From: Chara braunii | Lineage: Eukaryota > Streptophyta > Charophyceae > Charales > Characeae | Assembly (NCBI GenBank): GCA_003427395.1 | Contig: BFEA01000007.1 | Span: forward strand, 909,243 to 951,098 | Direction of reading: 5' to 3' | DNA length: 41,856 bases | Shown: piece after piece, positions 40,470 to 41,856 of the stretch | Numbering within the stretch: the first letter of the stretch is position 1 | How the letters are laid out: the number at the start of each line of letters is the position of its first letter | Program-made: the position numbers and the translations under genes | Notes under the pieces: model-generated | Told to the model about the DNA's origin: nothing | Databases searched by the model: none | Seen by the model: only the letters and a program-made list of their open reading frames with translations

Positions 40470-40535
40470 TTTCTGTAAGGGAAGCTGGGCCCTGTTCCCA
40501 GCAATTTTAAGAAAACAAAAGAAAAAAAGGTTAGG
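40470..40535 (+). mobile_element. Truncated tail-module copy with A-rich tail
   Basis: TTTTCTGTAAGGGAAGCTGG begins the module. Hairpin I is GCTGGG-CCCTGTT-CCCAGC at 40,484-40,502, followed almost directly by an A-rich tail (40,508-40,530), so most of the sequence between hairpin and tail is missing. Confidence 0.65.
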
Positions 40536-40904
40536 AAGAACAGGCCTTTCTCACATAGAGCATGACGTTTTTCTGACTGAGGCCCATTGTGTTTGCCTCC
40601 CATCCAGCCACCAACTGAGGTAGATTGAAAAAAACTTCAAAAAGGGGAGGGGGGGGAAAGAGACAACTGCGCCTGTGACCGCTGCACAGTTCAGAATTCA
40701 CAGAAATAACAGTCCACTGCAAGATTCGGCCTAGACCAGTTAGAAACTGCAAGAAAAGCAGTAAATCATGCGTTCCACGGCCTACCGGTTCAATAATTGG
40801 CAAAAACAGGAGGTGGCGGTAGTGGTACCGCTCTTTTTCCCGTGGCCTGGCCTGGGAGCAGTTACCGGTAGCAGGCCCTCCCGTTTTTGGCTCGTTTCCG
40901 CAGG
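40536..40904. other. No gene recognised
   Basis: Short open frames without domains. Confidence 0.4.
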
Positions 40905-41070
40905 GGTGTGGCCTAGGCATCTCGGTCGTGGCCTAGACATCTCGGCCGTAGCCCAGCCACAGGCATGGCCTAGACATCTCAGCCGTGGCCCAGTCATGGG
41001 TGTCTCCAAGACATCTCGGCCATGGCCCAGCCACGGGTGTGGCCTAGACAGCTCGGCCGTGGCATAAGCA
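40905..41070. repeat. Minisatellite GTGGCCTAGACATCTCGGCC
   Basis: Five to six diverged units share TGGCCTAGACATCTCGGCCG and GTGGCCCAGCCACGGGTG. Unit lengths are uneven because some units are shortened. Confidence 0.85.
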
Positions 41071-41077
41071 GGCGCAA

Positions 41078-41078
<1 letters not shown>

Positions 41079-41118
<40 letters not shown>
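41079..41118. repeat. A40 homopolymer
   Basis: Forty consecutive A. It could be the tail of a retroelement on the plus strand, but the preceding sequence is minisatellite and shows no recognisable element end. Confidence 0.95.
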
Positions 41119-41119
<1 letters not shown>

Positions 41120-41380
41120 ATGAGTGGCCGCCTGATTTTGCCACTTCCGAACTTCCAACGGTTAGAAGTGCACAAAGCTGTTCTGTTTTTGCAGTTTCTA
41201 ACTGCCCTCGCCCCAGAACCACAGTGCCCTGTTACTGTTATTCCTTCCTGCGAATTTGGAACTGTGCAGCAGTCACCCGCGTAGTTACTTCAAAAAACAA
41301 AACGAGAACTCAGGCCGATTTGTTTTTTGTGTGGTTCTTCTGAACCCTGTTAGGGTTTGAGGGAAAAACCAAAAAAGCCT

Positions 41381-41450
41381 GCGGGCCTAGCTCAGTTCGT
41401 AAGGCACAGAAGTTGCATTCATCAGGTCATGGGCTCAACAGTACGTCCCT
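41381..41450 (+). ncRNA. tRNA-like sequence (pseudogene or SINE head)
   Basis: TAGCTCAGTTCG at 41,388-41,399 is a good A box. GGTCATGGGCTCAACAGTAC resembles a variable loop plus T arm with a damaged B box (GGCTCAACA). The start GCGGGCCTAGCTCAG is shared with the SINE-like head at 11,950. The 5' GCGGGC has no clean acceptor partner downstream, so a functional tRNA is unlikely. Confidence 0.4.
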
Positions 41451-41856
41451 GACAAAGCTTCGTGTTCTACCAGCTAGAGATAACCTGTTGGCCCCCCAAG
41501 CCAGCATTGGCAGGACCTTGGCTGATGTTGTTGGCTGCTATGCGGCGACAATATTGGCCATTAGACAACACCATGTGGGGTTGGGGTGGGGTAGGGGAAG
41601 GTGCAGTGACTGGCCATTGCTCGATGCTAGCACCTCCGATTTCCCCTATCGGCAATGCCTGCCCACCCCTCATCAGTGTGATGAGGGAATGGTACAGCCT
41701 TGCTCTTGCAACACTGCTGTGGTGCCAACTTACCCCGTTGGCTAGGGAGAGATTGGGGTTGGTTGGTGCTCCCCCGTACTATACATAGACTAGCGAGAGG
41801 ATGGGAAGGATGAGATAAATGAGTACTGGCATTTAAAAGAGAGAGAAGAAAGTAAA
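41451..41856. other. No gene recognised
   Basis: Two overlapping plus-strand frames of about 110 codons exist but lack domains and differ in phase. Confidence 0.4.

Overview
The window reads as repeat-rich nuclear DNA from a land plant or charophyte alga. The clearest lineage evidence is a plant-type U6 snRNA sequence at 9,508-9,600 (minus): it has a GTCC-TTCG-GGAC 5' hairpin and a plant-style 3' half ending in ATGGTCC. The LINEs are of the plant L1-like kind (DUF4283-like ORF1 with a zinc knuckle, AP endonuclease, reverse transcriptase, zf-RVT). A large charophyte genome such as Chara would fit, but that is a guess. I find no intact cellular protein-coding gene. Almost everything recognisable is a transposable element, a retrocopy or a tandem repeat.

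Layout. 1-1,600: microsatellite, then unique-looking DNA holding a near-perfect 44-bp-arm hairpin (973-1,070). 1,600-5,905: 5'-truncated LINE copy A on the minus strand (end of endonuclease, RT, zf-RVT, 3' tail). 5,906-8,685: unrecognised DNA with a decayed ORF. 8,686-8,723: a Nextera mate-pair junction adapter left in the assembly. 8,724-9,310: simple and tandem repeats. 9,476-9,610: U6 retropseudogene with target-site duplications. 9,770-14,700: dispersed and tandem repeats, an array of GGCC-core hairpins, and a tRNA-like SINE head. 14,790-15,740: LINE fragment C (minus). 16,770-16,935: a chromodomain remnant of a Ty3/Gypsy integrase. 18,760-20,860: several minisatellites. 21,130-22,460: a non-coding A-tailed retroelement (minus) with a fold-back and four hairpins that share a loop but have different, self-complementary stems. 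22,536-22,700: assembly gap. 24,565-24,846: minisatellite and palindrome. 26,117-27,043: unrecognised ORFs. 27,850-36,170: the most complete LINE, copy B (plus), with ORF1, endonuclease, RT with an intact FADD motif, zf-RVT and 3' tail, broken by many stops and frameshifts. 36,200-40,540: short retrocopies carrying the same 3' tail module, and two TTAA-flanked MITEs with 24-bp inverted repeats. 40,900-41,856: minisatellite, A40 tract and a tRNA-like A box.

How it fits together. Both 3'-complete LINE copies and several short insertions share a tail with a small hairpin (GCTGGN, 7-nt loop, NCCAGC) whose closing pair changes in a compensatory way (A-T, G-C, G.T). Two short copies and the U6 copy have A-rich tails and exact target-site duplications, as expected for LINE-driven target-primed reverse transcription. 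I infer that the tail hairpin is the recognition element used by this LINE family's reverse transcriptase and shared with non-autonomous partners. Assembly quality limits certainty: an adapter junction, a 165-N gap and a single N flanked by duplicated sequence are all visible.
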